NCBI GenBank assembly: GCA_030867875.1
Contig: JAOWCC010001368.1
Location: forward strand, 7,301,714-7,365,713
DNA length: 64,000 bases
Source of the DNA: Actinernus sp. WN-2022
Lineage: Eukaryota > Cnidaria > Anthozoa > Actiniaria > Actinernidae
Direction: 5' to 3'
The translations under genes and the position numbers were made by a program. The notes beneath the pieces are model-generated. The model ran no database searches. It had not been told where the DNA came from and saw only the letters and a program-made list of their open reading frames with translations. Of this stretch, positions 62,949 through 64,000 are shown one piece after another (position 1 is the stretch's first letter; every line of letters starts with the position of its first letter).

Positions 62949-64000
62949 CTTCGTCCCACCGGAGTCTTGCGGCTAACTTGTGTGAAAATTCTACAAAGAA
63001 AACAAGTCGCACGCTCGGAATTAGAGTAGATTTCCATCGATATGGCAGAGCAATTTCGTACTAGAACAAAAATATGATGAAGACGATATTGTGAGAGAAG
63101 TTCAGAAGACTGGGAGGACGAAGAAAAGCATGTGGAAGGCGAGAATATCAGATGAACAACAAAAGGCAACTACCGAGCTAGTGGAGTAGTGCTATACTGG
63201 TGTTGTGCTGTAATGTAAAGATTCGCTGTGTGTTTTTGTATGGAACTTGTCAGCCTTAAACGCAAGACTAAGGTAGATTATGACAATATTGATATTGGCA
63301 TTGGTTTTGAAACTTATGTATTATTGGAGCTATATAATTTGCGAGTTATCCGGTTCGATCTGTACTGACTGAATGGCTTTGTGCAACTCTGAAACGAAAC
63401 ACCTGAAAAGTTAAAACCTCCCTGTAAAAAAACGATCATAACTAGCCCAACATAGCAGAATATATGCAATAACACAAGAACGAGACACTGGGAGCAATTT
63501 TATTGCAAATATAATGCCATTCCCTTATTAAATTGTGTGAAAGCATTGGCGCGATCAAGCCCGGCACGTTTGTGGTGTAACTTGGCGCGCGCGCGCTGAT
63601 TCACAACACATCAGTTAGGGTAAAATTAAAATTATGTGGCTTGCTACACTCTGATTATCTCTCTGGGTCAAATTAAACAAGTTTCGATTGCTATGCCGAT
63701 ATCAATATTGTAATAATCTACCTTTAGTTTTGTGTTTAAGGCTGACAAGTTCCATACAAAAACACACACAGCGAATCTTTTGTTGTTCGTCTGATACTCT
63801 CGCCTTCCACATGCTTTTCTTCGTCCTCCCAGTCTTCTGAACTTCTCTCACAATATCGTCTTCATCATATTTTTGTTCTAGTACGAAATTGCTCTGCCAT
63901 AATGATATCGATGAAAATCTACTCTAATTGCGAACGTGTGAAAATTCTACAAAGAAAACAAGTCGCTACAAGTTTATAGCAAGACTCCGGTGGGACGAAG
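62949..64000. repeat. ~1-kb inverted repeat running off the right edge
   Basis: 62949-63315 is an inverted copy of 63675-64000 with few differences. Both arms encode the same short frame from an ATG (63041 on +, 63899 on -): MAEQFRTRTK, then frameshifted DEDDIVREVQKTGRTKKSMW. It looks like the duplicated 5' region of a transposon gene. The right boundary is outside the window. Confidence 0.7.

Overview
The window reads as animal nuclear DNA, most likely from an anthozoan cnidarian and probably a stony coral. The grounds are AT-rich repeat-dense sequence, spliced small exons, tRNA-derived SINEs, jockey/CR1-like non-LTR ends, dozens of short inverted-repeat elements, and a Polinton whose accessory genes resemble those I know from cnidarian genomes. 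The host assignment is inference. Ordinary host genes are few.

Layout. 1-1070 holds the 3' part of an uncharacterised ORF, possibly transposase-derived. 1.3-15.9 kb is a graveyard of small non-autonomous DNA elements (TTAA-, TA- and 9-bp-duplication families) with one small hypothetical gene at 13.3-13.8 kb. 15.96-17.6 kb is a 66-bp minisatellite with a long open frame, followed by a truncated non-LTR retrotransposon. 19.6-21.8 kb holds a two-exon gene for a small secreted cysteine-rich peptide, with a SINE, a ~112-bp tandem array and a MITE in its intron and a 94-bp array directly downstream. 23.5-30.9 kb is repeats, including an 869-bp and a 478-bp element with 9-bp target duplications. About 3.2 kb of repeat at 26.0-29.3 kb recurs at 53.9-57.1 kb.

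The centre is a nest of elements. An outer element (30894-52884) carrying a ZAD-like zinc-finger ORF was split by a second element (31243-52190, TAA duplication, long inverted arms, a decayed ubiquitin-specific-protease-like first exon). That element was in turn invaded by a 15.9-kb Polinton/Maverick (32833-48736, CCTTG duplication) and also contains a ~2.2-kb fold-back repeat.

The Polinton is the main object of interest. All its frames are open. It encodes protein-primed DNA polymerase B, a retroviral-type integrase, a major capsid protein, an A32/FtsK-type packaging ATPase, a probable minor capsid protein and several small membrane proteins. Less usual genes are an F-box/ankyrin-like protein, a Cys-rich zinc protein and a TFIIB/VLTF3-like transcription factor. 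A motif around ATAGTTATA precedes several of its genes. Its 329-bp terminal inverted repeats each contain a ~228-bp self-complementary palindrome. A hairpin between same-strand genes occurs twice in opposite orientation, once beside a 21-bp minisatellite. I found no adenain/Ulp1-like protease. The near-identity of the two termini suggests recent insertion and possibly a functional virus-like element.

57-64 kb holds more MITEs, the first exon of a DOMON-domain gene (58496-58759), and a large inverted repeat running off the right edge.
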